Positions 1 through 7,377 are shown, counted from the stretch's first letter. The stretch: 10,090 bases of DNA from Lachnospiraceae bacterium (GCA_017958585.1 JAGDCK010000174.1:1-10090), one strand, 5' to 3'. Notes: generated by a model not told the origin, from the letters alone. Translations and numbers: made by a program.

Positions 1-697
1 AAATATAGTGAGTGGCAAAGCAGGTAATGATAAAGAAAATGGTGCCGGTAGCAGAGTAGGCAAAAATGCTGACAGTGAAACAGGTAGTGACGTAGGAAAT
101 AAAACAGTCAGTAAAACAGAAAACAATTCTGATGTCACAACCGTGAATAAAAACGGCGGAAGACAGGAAGATAAAACGATAAATGAAAATAATACCGGAT
201 CTGCAGATGGGAATGATACTAAAACTTTAACTGATAATACCGGGTCGGTGAATGGAAATAATAATGAAACAACGAATAAAAATGAAACAGGCACAGAGCA
301 GGCCTCTTCGCCACAGGATGCGCCGGCGAAGGAACCTCCAAAGGAGTGTGCCCACGACTATTCTGTCTTTACGGGATGGCTTCAGGAGCCTACATGCTAC
401 TGCGAGGGGGTGGCAAATCTGAAATGCTCCAAATGCGGTAGCCTGGGGGCATTTTCAGGTTATGCAGGGTCAGGCAGGATTGATCATATATTTTTAAAGA
501 CGGGTGTTATTTTACAGGAAGCTACATGTATTTCCCCTGCAAGTTATGAGACGGCATGCAGTATGTGTGGGCTCAAGAGCATAGAATACAGCGGGGATAA
601 AGGGGAACACATATGGCGCAGGGAAACCGGTGTGGATCTGTTTGGGGACAGCTACGATATCAGGATCTGCACTGTGTGCGGCATTGAGACAGAGTAA
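1..697 (+). CDS. Cys/His-repeat surface protein, C-terminal part (open at left edge)
   Basis: I do not recognise a named gene. The frame is open to the first base, so this is probably the C-terminal part of a longer exported protein. The GTG at position 8 is only the first possible start codon inside the window, and no ribosome site can be seen for it. Counting from that GTG, residues 1-112 are a hydrophilic, Asn/Thr/Gly/Lys/Glu-rich low-complexity linker. Residues 114-229 hold phased repeats: His116 and His160 are each followed after 14 residues by Cys (130, 174), after 10 more by the first Cys of a CxxCG knuckle (140/143 and 184/187). A third, shortened unit has His201 and Cys221/224. The pattern resembles Cys-rich repeats seen in clostridial surface proteins and may bind zinc, which is inference. 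The gene ends 10 bases before the large adhesin-like gene, which carries similar CxxC pairs, so the two are likely co-transcribed and functionally linked. Confidence 0.7.
   Translation, partial: NIVSGKAGNDKENGAGSRVGKNADSETGSDVGNKTVSKTENNSDVTTVNKNGGRQEDKTINENNTGSADGNDTKTLTDNTGSVNGNNNETTNKNETGTEQASSPQDAPAKEPPKECAHDYSVFTGWLQEPTCYCEGVANLKCSKCGSLGAFSGYAGSGRIDHIFLKTGVILQEATCISPASYETACSMCGLKSIEYSGDKGEHIWRRETGVDLFGDSYDIRICTVCGIETE
188..277 (+). repeat. Imperfect 45-base tandem duplication in the linker
   Basis: Two adjacent 15-codon units share the pattern N/D-N-T-G-S-x-D/N-G-N, and about half of the residues are identical. At DNA level the core aataccgg recurs exactly 45 bases apart, at 191 and 236. 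It lies in the low-complexity linker of the upstream surface protein and suggests that the linker grew by in-frame duplication. Confidence 0.5.
347..682 (+). repeat. Protein-level His/Cys repeats with three CxxCG knuckles
   Basis: Two units have identical spacing: His, 14 residues to Cys, 10 to Cys, 3 to Cys, then Gly. Their Cys pairs are at residues 140/143 and 184/187 of the window reading. A third unit keeps the His and the CxxCG pair (221/224) but lacks the middle Cys and is four residues shorter. The DNA has diverged, so these are ancient protein repeats rather than recent duplications. Confidence 0.6.
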
Positions 698-703
698 AGG
701 AGG
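696..703 (+). promoter_or_regulatory. Strong Shine-Dalgarno that fixes the adhesin start
   Basis: AAAGGAGG lies four bases before the ATG at 708 and overlaps the TAA of the upstream gene. It is a near-perfect anti-16S match and argues for 708 as the start. The earlier in-frame ATG at 630 would overlap the upstream gene by 68 bases. The overlap with the upstream stop codon also suggests translational coupling. Confidence 0.85.
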
Positions 704-707
704 AAGC

Positions 708-3700
708 ATGATATTTATATATAAAAGATTAAATCATAATTTAATTAAAGATAAACCCGGCGGATTTATTCCTCCTTTAAAGCCCATGATCAAACCCTTA
801 CTCTTTGCAATGTTTATGATCGCTTGCTCTCTTTTTTTAAAAATGAGAGCTGATGCCATCACTCCGGAAAACTGGGCTTCAAAGAATCCCGGAGTGACGC
901 TTTCTCCTGATAAAACAGCATGGACCATCAGACAGAACGTGTCTGACCTGAATCCACCCATGCCCGGTGATATCGCCTTTGGAGCAAAGGTGAGTTATTG
1001 GCTTGAAAAGGGAACCGAGGTATATGTGGGAGAATATCAGGGAGATAAAAAGGTTGCGGGGAAAGGGATGCATAAATATGTGTATCTTAGAACAGGGGAG
1101 ATCCCTGTCCTGAAGTGGGAGGTAAATCACAGTTACTCCCAATGCATTCATACAAATGACTACAGTGAGATCTTCGGGGAGAGGGTTAATCCTTCCATTT
1201 GCGGAATGGCTTACAACTCCGGCTGGTTTGCATATTGTGCAGACTGCGGAGAGATCATAAATGAAATGTTTGTATACGCCTCAAAGGCTCAGGTATCCGG
1301 GATAAAGACCTGGAATGCGGATCTGAGTTACTATTCCCTGTGCCCGTTTTGCAGGCATTTAGAGCAGGCATCAGGTTTTCCGCATACCTGCAAGGAAGTA
1401 GATAACAATATGTACCGGGTGGATTACAGGATAAACAATCCTGAGGGAAGTGACCCTCTAAACAGCCCCGGATATCTCATGAATTCTTCATATCACATGT
1501 ATGACAATACTTTGACCCACGACGGAAAGGCCATCGATCCGATTAAAAATCTGGCAAAAAACACCTACAGAGTTAAGGGATACACCTTTGCAGGGTGGTC
1601 CACAAGCCCTGTCAGAAAGGTTGTAAAGCTTCCTGATGGAGCAAAAGCTTCTTTGAATGAATATGGCCTTATTGCAGACGGGGCAGAGATCCTGAACCTC
1701 TGTGAAGCGGATTGCAAATATAATTCCGATGGACATCTGTGGAGCGATGCTGACAATAACCCGGGCATCATAACCCTTTACGCCACCTGGGTTATGACGG
1801 ACAGTACTCTTGTGATCGACCCCGGGGAAGGCAGCTACGAGCATGAGGGTATACTCTATACAACACCTGTAATGTTAAAAGAAAAATACGGTGAATATGT
1901 AAAAATTAAAGATGCATTTGGCAGAGAAATTAAAACTACATTTAATTTAAACAACGATAATGCCATGTTTTTGGGCTCAAATACTGACAGCAAAATAATG
2001 GAAAAAAGCTACGCCCTTGGATTTGCAGGATGGCAGCTTGGAGATTACAAGGGTGAATTCGATCCTGAGTCCGGGATATATCATTTTACAGGACCGGGCG
2101 GCGCGGTGGACAGAGCGGTCGCACTTTATAAAGATGCTGAGGTTACCCTGCCTTCATGCATTATAGCGGAGGGAGAAAGATCAAGTTTTACAGGCTGGTT
2201 TACGGAAAGCGACGGCGGACGATTTGTGGGTAGCGGCGGTGATACCATAAGCATTTCCGAGGACGTGACCCTTTATGCTCATTGGGGAAGTATCTCACTA
2301 AAGGCATCAAACAATTATTCAGCCTTCGATGGAGTGGGGGCGGTGGACTTATCTTGGGAGGATTCTTCGGGCGCAGAATTTTACAATATTTATAGAAAAA
2401 ACGGCGAAGGATTTATGCGTATTGGGTCGGACGGACTTGACGATACTCAGGTTTTTAAGTCATTTGTCTATTCCGGAAAGGAAGAAATCTTTGAAGTCCC
2501 TGTAAGCGGTATATATGAGATCAATTTGTCCGGGGCTTCCGGAGGTGATTATCAGACTCATAAAGGAGGAGCCGGAGAGAAGGCTGTATCTCACATATTC
2601 CTTAAAAAAGGAAGTGTAATTAAAATCTGCGTGGGCGCAAGAAGCGGTGCAAATCCAAACGCTGCATATAAAGGCGGAAAGGCTCTGAAATACGGATCCG
2701 GAGGAGCAGCCGGCGTTGTATTTAGTGAAAACGGGGATGTGATCCTGGTGGCTGCAGGTGGCGGAGGCGCCACAAGCATTCAGGACGGGCTGCCGGGCGG
2801 AAGCGGAACTTCGCTTCGAAGCGACAGGAAAAGCGCCGGCGCCGATGGCGGTGCAGGCGGTGGAGGAGGTAATGTAGGAGGTAACTCAGGAGAATATACG
2901 GTTCACAATCATACCTATAACGGAAGCAGATTTATCCAGGGTGGAGTTGCATGTGCATCAGGCTACGGAGGTTGCTTTACCAGAAGCCTTACCTATTATA
3001 CAAGTGCGGTATGTAAAGTGACCTCATATCCAAACGGATCAGGAATGACCAATAACTGGATGACATGTTCCAGATGCGGGCGAGGTTTTTCGGGAAATAC
3101 TTATAGTTTCAGAGCTGTTTCCGGTTACATTGACTGTGGAAGTCATGGAAGCTATAAGTCGGGAACATGTCCACATTGCGGAAACGGCATGGGAAATCCC
3201 TATGTGACAATCGGCCCCCACACTGTCTCTACTCCCCATACTGCATACGCCCTTACCTGCGCATACGGAGACGGGGAGATAATCGCATCAAAGCCCGGTT
3301 ACGGTGGCGCGGGATACGCCGGCACGGAAAATCTGTATTACAAATCATTCCCCGGGGAAAATGTGGGAGATGGAAATGCTCAGATTCGACTATTAAATCC
3401 GGTGCATGAGAAGAGCGCAGATCATCTTACAGCCATTGCTCCGGACAGAGTTTCTCCGGGAGCTGTACAGGTATCATCAGTCAAAATATCCGAAAAGGCA
3501 GGTACCATGACGATTTCCTTTGATACCCCGTCAGACCGGGGGACCGGCTATGAATGGAGGATAGAGGGCCTTGACAGAACAGGAAAAATAATATCAGAAG
3601 CAGAAATATTTAATCAGGAATTAATAACTAACGTAGTCGGTTACCGTTATGCTGTTTCAAATGACAGAGATACTGTACTTTCAGCAGAAACTCCGGATTA

Positions 3701-4673
3701 TGTAAACAGACCACGTATAGATATTAAACCTGCGTCTTTCCCATGTTTCCTCCATGTGGCTCCTGTTGACAAGGCAGGAAATATGGGTGAAACCATTCAC
3801 ATCCTGATCTCCCCGGAGGAAAACATTGACTATGAGGTTTTGGTGGAATCCTTTTCTGTTTCAGGTGATGTATATGAAGATCCATCCGGAAAACTCTACG
3901 CTAAGGTATCCGGAGATATGGAAGTTAACGTGACGGGAAGGGTTTCATCCGTGGAAAATCCTGATTATTACATAAATGAGGCAGTCCTAAATATAGATGA
4001 AACAGAAAGCCCTACTGTAACGAGTAAACCTGACCAGTCCTTTGTGACAAAGTTTGATTCTTCTGAAGAAGAATTGCAAAGCACCGAGTTTTACAGAATT
4101 AATCTTGGTGAAAATCTGTTTGACGATCTTTGGAACACAGGAGGCAGGAGAGAAAAAAGCGCAGGAAGAGTCAGATTCTATCAGCATATCTCTCCGGGCA
4201 GAGGCAGTAAGGGAAAAACCTATTATCTGTATCCGACGTTTGGTGTCATCAAAAAAGAAGGCTTCGGTAAAGACAATAATGATTTAGAAGATAATACACT
4301 AAGCACAAACGGAATAGATTTTATAACACATGTTATTTGTGACGGCGAAGGTCCCGTATTCCTTGGAACAGACAATGCAGAAGGAGATTTTTCAGATGAG
4401 ACCGTAAGGGAAATGATCTTTGAAGCCAGAGATGAGTTGAGCGGGCTGGAGAGTTTTTCTTTGGAGATAAAGGACCCGGTCCTTGATACCACCGATATTT
4501 TATATGGAGATGACAGAGGCGTGATCAGAGTAAACAAAAGAGGATTTTCAAAGAATGTTTCCATGATATTCAGGGCTGTTGACAGAGTCGGAAACGAATC
4601 CGTTAAAAAGATCATTGTGGGCGATGGGCTGCCTGAAAGACTAATGGGCATGGTGAGAAGGAGATTAAGGTAG
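708..4673 (+). CDS. Large exported mosaic adhesin-like protein (InlB-type repeats, Gly-rich domain, Cys modules)
   Basis: A 1321-residue protein, probably exported and exposed at the surface. Residues 1-30 form a long basic N-region, followed by a hydrophobic core (about 30-45) and an Ala-Asp-Ala cleavage motif ending at 50. Residues 165-228 carry a Cys module (177/180, 212/215). InlB B-repeat (Listeria-Bacteroides) signatures are seen: GYTFAGW...LYATW (291-361), a degenerate GFAGW (438-442) and SFTGWF...TLYAHW (493-526). Residues 530-575 look Fn3-like (LSWEDSSGAEFYNIYRKNG). From about 586 to 896 there is a Gly-rich domain of the ALK-like type with VAAGGGG (681-687), carrying a second Cys module (749-824). 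Two Ig-like segments end in DKAGN (1021-1025) and DRVGN (1292-1296). No LPXTG motif or C-terminal membrane anchor is present; the tail is basic. The start at 708 is chosen for its strong ribosome site. It sits in an operon with a probable prepilin peptidase, which suggests a pilus-associated or secreted adhesin; this role is inferred. Confidence 0.85.
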   Translation: MIFIYKRLNHNLIKDKPGGFIPPLKPMIKPLLFAMFMIACSLFLKMRADAITPENWASKNPGVTLSPDKTAWTIRQNVSDLNPPMPGDIAFGAKVSYWLEKGTEVYVGEYQGDKKVAGKGMHKYVYLRTGEIPVLKWEVNHSYSQCIHTNDYSEIFGERVNPSICGMAYNSGWFAYCADCGEIINEMFVYASKAQVSGIKTWNADLSYYSLCPFCRHLEQASGFPHTCKEVDNNMYRVDYRINNPEGSDPLNSPGYLMNSSYHMYDNTLTHDGKAIDPIKNLAKNTYRVKGYTFAGWSTSPVRKVVKLPDGAKASLNEYGLIADGAEILNLCEADCKYNSDGHLWSDADNNPGIITLYATWVMTDSTLVIDPGEGSYEHEGILYTTPVMLKEKYGEYVKIKDAFGREIKTTFNLNNDNAMFLGSNTDSKIMEKSYALGFAGWQLGDYKGEFDPESGIYHFTGPGGAVDRAVALYKDAEVTLPSCIIAEGERSSFTGWFTESDGGRFVGSGGDTISISEDVTLYAHWGSISLKASNNYSAFDGVGAVDLSWEDSSGAEFYNIYRKNGEGFMRIGSDGLDDTQVFKSFVYSGKEEIFEVPVSGIYEINLSGASGGDYQTHKGGAGEKAVSHIFLKKGSVIKICVGARSGANPNAAYKGGKALKYGSGGAAGVVFSENGDVILVAAGGGGATSIQDGLPGGSGTSLRSDRKSAGADGGAGGGGGNVGGNSGEYTVHNHTYNGSRFIQGGVACASGYGGCFTRSLTYYTSAVCKVTSYPNGSGMTNNWMTCSRCGRGFSGNTYSFRAVSGYIDCGSHGSYKSGTCPHCGNGMGNPYVTIGPHTVSTPHTAYALTCAYGDGEIIASKPGYGGAGYAGTENLYYKSFPGENVGDGNAQIRLLNPVHEKSADHLTAIAPDRVSPGAVQVSSVKISEKAGTMTISFDTPSDRGTGYEWRIEGLDRTGKIISEAEIFNQELITNVVGYRYAVSNDRDTVLSAETPDYVNRPRIDIKPASFPCFLHVAPVDKAGNMGETIHILISPEENIDYEVLVESFSVSGDVYEDPSGKLYAKVSGDMEVNVTGRVSSVENPDYYINEAVLNIDETESPTVTSKPDQSFVTKFDSSEEELQSTEFYRINLGENLFDDLWNTGGRREKSAGRVRFYQHISPGRGSKGKTYYLYPTFGVIKKEGFGKDNNDLEDNTLSTNGIDFITHVICDGEGPVFLGTDNAEGDFSDETVREMIFEARDELSGLESFSLEIKDPVLDTTDILYGDDRGVIRVNKRGFSKNVSMIFRAVDRVGNESVKKIIVGDGLPERLMGMVRRRLR
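1200..1391 (+). other. Zinc-ribbon-like Cys module 1 of the adhesin
   Basis: Encodes residues 165-228 of the large protein. Two CxxC pairs (177/180 and 212/215) are separated by 31 residues, flanked by Cys165 and a His-Thr-Cys (226-228). The layout matches module 2 almost exactly. Metal binding is inferred from the pattern; disulfides are the alternative. Confidence 0.5.
1563..2285 (+). repeat. InlB B-repeat-like region of the adhesin
   Basis: Encodes residues 286-526. The GYTFAGW and SFTGWF openings and the LYATW and LYAHW closings are the usual signature of Listeria-Bacteroides (InlB B) repeats. The first unit holds an unusually long insertion between opening and closing, including Cys332 and Cys336. 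A degenerate GFAGW...ALY unit sits between the two clear ones. Confidence 0.75.
2463..3395 (+). other. Gly-rich domain with inserted Cys module 2
   Basis: Encodes residues 586-896. It starts with FVYSGKEEIFEVPVSGIYEI and ends with PGENVGDGNAQIRLL, the typical edges of ALK-like glycine-rich domains. Runs of Gly at 681-725 form the core. Between the Gly runs and the closing strand lies a Cys-rich insert (749-824), with CSRCG at 787-791 and CPHCG at 821-825 spaced by 30 residues. Confidence 0.65.
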
Positions 4674-4677
4674 GCTG

Positions 4678-5160
4678 ATGGCAGAGGTAAATACAGCTAC
4701 GAGCATACTTAGAGCTTTGGGGGTAATCCTCCTTATCCTGACACTTTTGGTGGCATCTGTAAGAGATCTTAAACACAAGGAGGTTGAGAGAATAGTATGG
4801 CTCCCGGCCTGCATTTTTTACGGCATCCGGTTTATCTGCCTGATTAAAACTGCGGGAAGGGAGGCCTGTTTTTGCCTGACATTGATTATAGTCTACGGAC
4901 TTATGCAGGAAGCTTTATTTTCAAAGTTTTACGGAAGAGCGGATTCTCATGCATTCCTTATATGCGGGATATATTTCATTTACTTAAAACAGGATTTAAC
5001 ATATTGCTTTATGCATATGACTTTTTCCTTTTTGATACTGACAGTCCGGCAGCTCTATAAAGGAAATGTGGGGAAAAACTTCGCATTGATCGAACCCGTG
5101 GCATTTATTCCGTACATCTTTTTTTCTTTTTCTTTTGTATACCTGTTTTGTTGCTTTTAA
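4678..5160 (+). CDS. Probable A24-family (TadV/CpaA-like) prepilin peptidase
   Basis: A 160-residue polytopic membrane protein. I read it as a small A24 aspartic peptidase, which cleaves and may methylate type IV or Flp prepilins at the cytoplasmic face of the membrane. After a first hydrophobic segment (about 10-27) comes SVRDLKHKEVERIV, with Asp30 in the place of the first catalytic Asp. The second would be Asp89 in GRADSHAF (86-93), matching the family GxGD site but with Ala for the second Gly. Further hydrophobic stretches at about 43-56, 63-80, 92-104, 108-123 and 140-158 fit the six-segment fold. The length fits stand-alone Tad peptidases. It starts 4 bases after the adhesin stop, with TAAGG seven bases before the ATG, so the two genes are very likely one transcript. 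Overall similarity to classical family members is low, so the assignment rests on the two Asp motifs, topology and size. An unrelated small membrane protein remains possible. Confidence 0.65.
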   Translation: MAEVNTATSILRALGVILLILTLLVASVRDLKHKEVERIVWLPACIFYGIRFICLIKTAGREACFCLTLIIVYGLMQEALFSKFYGRADSHAFLICGIYFIYLKQDLTYCFMHMTFSFLILTVRQLYKGNVGKNFALIEPVAFIPYIFFSFSFVYLFCCF

Positions 5161-5165
5161 GTATT

Positions 5166-5195
5166 TTGAATGTTATATTTATACAGGAATATTAA
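5166..5195 (+). promoter_or_regulatory. Possible weak sigma-A-type promoter before the glycosyltransferase
   Basis: TTGAAT (5166-5171) and TATTAA (5190-5195) are 18 bases apart, each matching the consensus at four of six bases. They lie in the AT-rich 98-base gap after the peptidase gene. Such matches arise by chance in AT-rich DNA. No terminator hairpin was seen in the gap, so read-through from the upstream operon is equally possible. Confidence 0.25.
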
Positions 5196-5258
5196 GGTTT
5201 TTGCTCTCTTTATTTTGATCGTTTTTAAAGGTCATTTCATATACGCGAGGAAGATAAC

Positions 5259-6269
5259 ATGATAACTGTTTCTGTATGCATGATAGTAAAAAACGAGGAA
5301 AAGATACTGGCAAGATGCCTGGATTCGCTGGAGGGGCTTTATGATGAGCTGATAGTGGTGGATACAGGTTCTACAGACAGAACAAAGGAGATCGCAGGGC
5401 ATTACACCGACAGGATCTACGACTTTAAGTGGATCGGTGATTTTTCCGCAGCAAGGAATTTCGCGTTTTCCCATGCCACATGTGAATATATTTATTCCCC
5501 CGATGCGGATGAAGTATTAAATGAAGAAAACAGAGAAAAATTCAGGATATTAAAGGAAAACCTCGATACCGACATAGAGATAGTTCAGATGAAATATGCA
5601 GGTCAGCTGACCCACGGTACGGTTTATAATTTCGATGAGGAATACAGGCCCAAGCTCTTTAAGCGGTTAAGGACCTTCACCTGGATAGAGCCGGTGCATG
5701 AAACAGTGCGAACGATGCCCGTTGTGTATGACAGCGACATCGTGATCGATCACAGACCTGAGTCCAACCATTCCGGTCGTGATATAAAGATATTTGAAAG
5801 AATGCTCTCCGAGGGCAGGGATCTTTCGAAGCGTCTCTGCGATATGTATGCAAGGGAACTTTATTTAAACGGAAGTCTTGAGGAATTGATATTTGGCCAT
5901 GACTATTTTGAAAAGATGATCTCTTCAAAGGATCCCGATTCCGATGAATTTAATGTTGCTGCCGCCATCCTTGTGAGAGAAGCCAGGTTAAAAGGCGATG
6001 TGACTTCGCTGTTAAAATATGCATCAAAATCCATAGCGGGAGAGGGAAACAGCGAGGTTTGTTACGAACTCGGCGCTTTTTATGAGGATGCAAAAGACCT
6101 TGATGAAGCCTGCGTTTGGTATTATAATGCGGCTTATGAAACTTCGCCCTGTCTGTCCGTAAAAGCGGCAAAGAAGCTTCCCCTGGAGGGACTTGTCAGG
6201 ATTTACAAAGCTTTGGGAATTACAGAGCAGGCCGATGTTTATGAGGAAGAGTTAAAAAAGATTGATTAG
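5259..6269 (+). CDS. Family 2 glycosyltransferase with TPR-like C-terminus
   Basis: A 336-residue cytoplasmic GT-A enzyme expected to move a sugar from a nucleotide-sugar donor. The GT2 domain spans about 1-155: VSVCMIVKNEE at the N-terminus, VDTGSTD (34-40) for the nucleotide, DADE (82-85) as the metal-binding DxD motif, and WIEPVHE (142-148), a block typical of the subgroup related to bacterial beta-glucosyltransferases and the SunS peptide glycosyltransferase. The C-terminal half is helical, with a clear TPR-like hairpin at about 265-294 (CYELGAFYEDAKDLDEACVWYYN). GT2 plus TPR proteins often glycosylate proteins or peptides, but sugar and acceptor cannot be read from the sequence. GAGGAAG five bases before the ATG supports the start. 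The next gene, hisC, begins 16 bases after its stop. The preceding surface operon makes adhesin or pilin glycosylation an attractive but unproven role. Confidence 0.88.
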   Translation: MITVSVCMIVKNEEKILARCLDSLEGLYDELIVVDTGSTDRTKEIAGHYTDRIYDFKWIGDFSAARNFAFSHATCEYIYSPDADEVLNEENREKFRILKENLDTDIEIVQMKYAGQLTHGTVYNFDEEYRPKLFKRLRTFTWIEPVHETVRTMPVVYDSDIVIDHRPESNHSGRDIKIFERMLSEGRDLSKRLCDMYARELYLNGSLEELIFGHDYFEKMISSKDPDSDEFNVAAAILVREARLKGDVTSLLKYASKSIAGEGNSEVCYELGAFYEDAKDLDEACVWYYNAAYETSPCLSVKAAKKLPLEGLVRIYKALGITEQADVYEEELKKID

Positions 6270-6285
6270 AAGAGGTAATTAATAT

Positions 6286-7341
6286 ATGAAATGGGAGGAC
6301 AATGTCCGTAAAGTAATACCTTATGTTGCCGGAGAACAGCCTGATATCAGCGATATGGTGAAGCTTAATACCAATGAGAATCCTTATCCACCTGCCCCCG
6401 GTGTCACCGATCTGGCAAAAGAGATGGATGTGGAAAAATTAAGACTTTACCCTGATACCAATGCGGAACCTTTGGTGGATGTGCTTTCAGAGTACTACGG
6501 AGTTGCAAAAAACCGTATTTTTGTGGGAGTCGGATCAGATGATGTTCTGGCCATGGCTTTTCTGACATTCTTTAATTCGGACAAGCCCATTTTATTCCCG
6601 GATGTCACATATTCTTTTTATGACGTGTGGGCAAATCTTTACAGGATCCCTTACAAAACGGTGCCTCTAAAGGATGACTGGTCCATAGATGCAGATGATT
6701 ACAAGGTTCCAAACGGAGGAGTGATCTTCCCCAATCCCAATGCTCCCACAGGTCTCTTTGAGCCTCTTGAAAAAGTGGAGGAGATCATAAAGGCCAATCC
6801 CGATGTTGTGGTTATCGTGGATGAGGCATATGTGGATTTTGGCGGGGAGAGCGCGTTATCTTTTACAGATAAATACGAAAATCTCCTGGTGGTTAGAACT
6901 TTTTCAAAGTCCAGGTCCATGGCGGGCCTCAGAATCGGATTCTGCATCGGTTCAGAGAAGCTTATCAAGTATTTAAACGACGCAAAATATTCGGTTAATT
7001 CCTATACAATGAACCTTCCTTCCCAGATCCTTGGCGCGGAGGCAGTAAAGGATGACAGATATTTTAAAGAGACTTTGTCAAAGATAATTAACACCAGGGA
7101 GCGCTTCAAAAAAGAGCTTACAAGGCTCGGATTTACCTTCCCTGATTCCAAATCGAATTTCATCTTTGCAAGCCACAAAACGGTGGATGCGGATCATATT
7201 TACAATGAACTTCGCAAGAAAAATATTTTCGTCCGCCACTGGAACAAGGACAGGATCGCAAATTATCTGAGGATCACCATAGGCACCGACGAAGAGATGG
7301 ACAAGGTGGTAAAGGCTTTGGAGGAGATCCTCGGCTGTTAA
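6286..7341 (+). CDS. hisC: Histidinol-phosphate aminotransferase
   Basis: A 351-residue, fold-type I PLP enzyme of the HisC family. It converts imidazole-acetol phosphate and glutamate to histidinol phosphate and 2-oxoglutarate in histidine synthesis. Seen in order: the substrate-side KLNTNENPYPP (26-36), LYPD (54-57), the NPNAPTG loop (150-156), VDEAY with Asp179 for the PLP pyridine nitrogen, TFSKSRSMAGLRIGF with Lys208 as the Schiff-base lysine and Arg216, and NYLRITIGT with Arg329 for the substrate carboxylate. The length is normal and the frame is intact. GAAGAGG lies ten bases before the ATG. It follows the glycosyltransferase by 16 bases and no other his gene is visible. It may therefore be a stand-alone or second copy, or act on aromatic amino acids as well, as some HisC proteins do. 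Confidence 0.93.
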   Translation: MKWEDNVRKVIPYVAGEQPDISDMVKLNTNENPYPPAPGVTDLAKEMDVEKLRLYPDTNAEPLVDVLSEYYGVAKNRIFVGVGSDDVLAMAFLTFFNSDKPILFPDVTYSFYDVWANLYRIPYKTVPLKDDWSIDADDYKVPNGGVIFPNPNAPTGLFEPLEKVEEIIKANPDVVVIVDEAYVDFGGESALSFTDKYENLLVVRTFSKSRSMAGLRIGFCIGSEKLIKYLNDAKYSVNSYTMNLPSQILGAEAVKDDRYFKETLSKIINTRERFKKELTRLGFTFPDSKSNFIFASHKTVDADHIYNELRKKNIFVRHWNKDRIANYLRITIGTDEEMDKVVKALEEILGC

Positions 7342-7377
7342 AAATATAATCAGAAAGGCATTATTTTAGGTTATTTT

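Noticed and set aside
630..707. Upstream ATG at 630 in frame with the large adhesin gene
   Set aside because: It would overlap the upstream gene by 68 bases and has no good ribosome site, whereas the ATG at 708 has AAAGGAGG four bases ahead and leads into a signal sequence.
708..860. N-terminus of the adhesin as a type IV prepilin leader (Lys-rich, then Gly-Gly-Phe)
   Set aside because: The hydrophobic core does not directly follow the Gly-Phe, Pro residues intervene and there is no Glu at +5. A normal signal sequence ending in Ala-Asp-Ala fits better.
4223..4651. Antisense open frame of 142 codons within the adhesin gene
   Set aside because: It is Ser/Pro/Leu-rich, resembles no family, lies wholly opposite a convincing gene and reflects that gene's codon use.
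5161..5258. Possible terminator after the prepilin peptidase gene
   Set aside because: The T-rich stretch near the peptidase end is inside the coding region and no GC stem precedes any T-run in the gap.
6733..6756. HisC loop reads NPNAPTG, with Ala where many aminotransferases have Asn before PTG
   Set aside because: As far as I recall, NPNAPTG is a common natural variant in Firmicutes HisC proteins; Lys208, Asp179 and both Arg residues are intact, so I do not call it defective.
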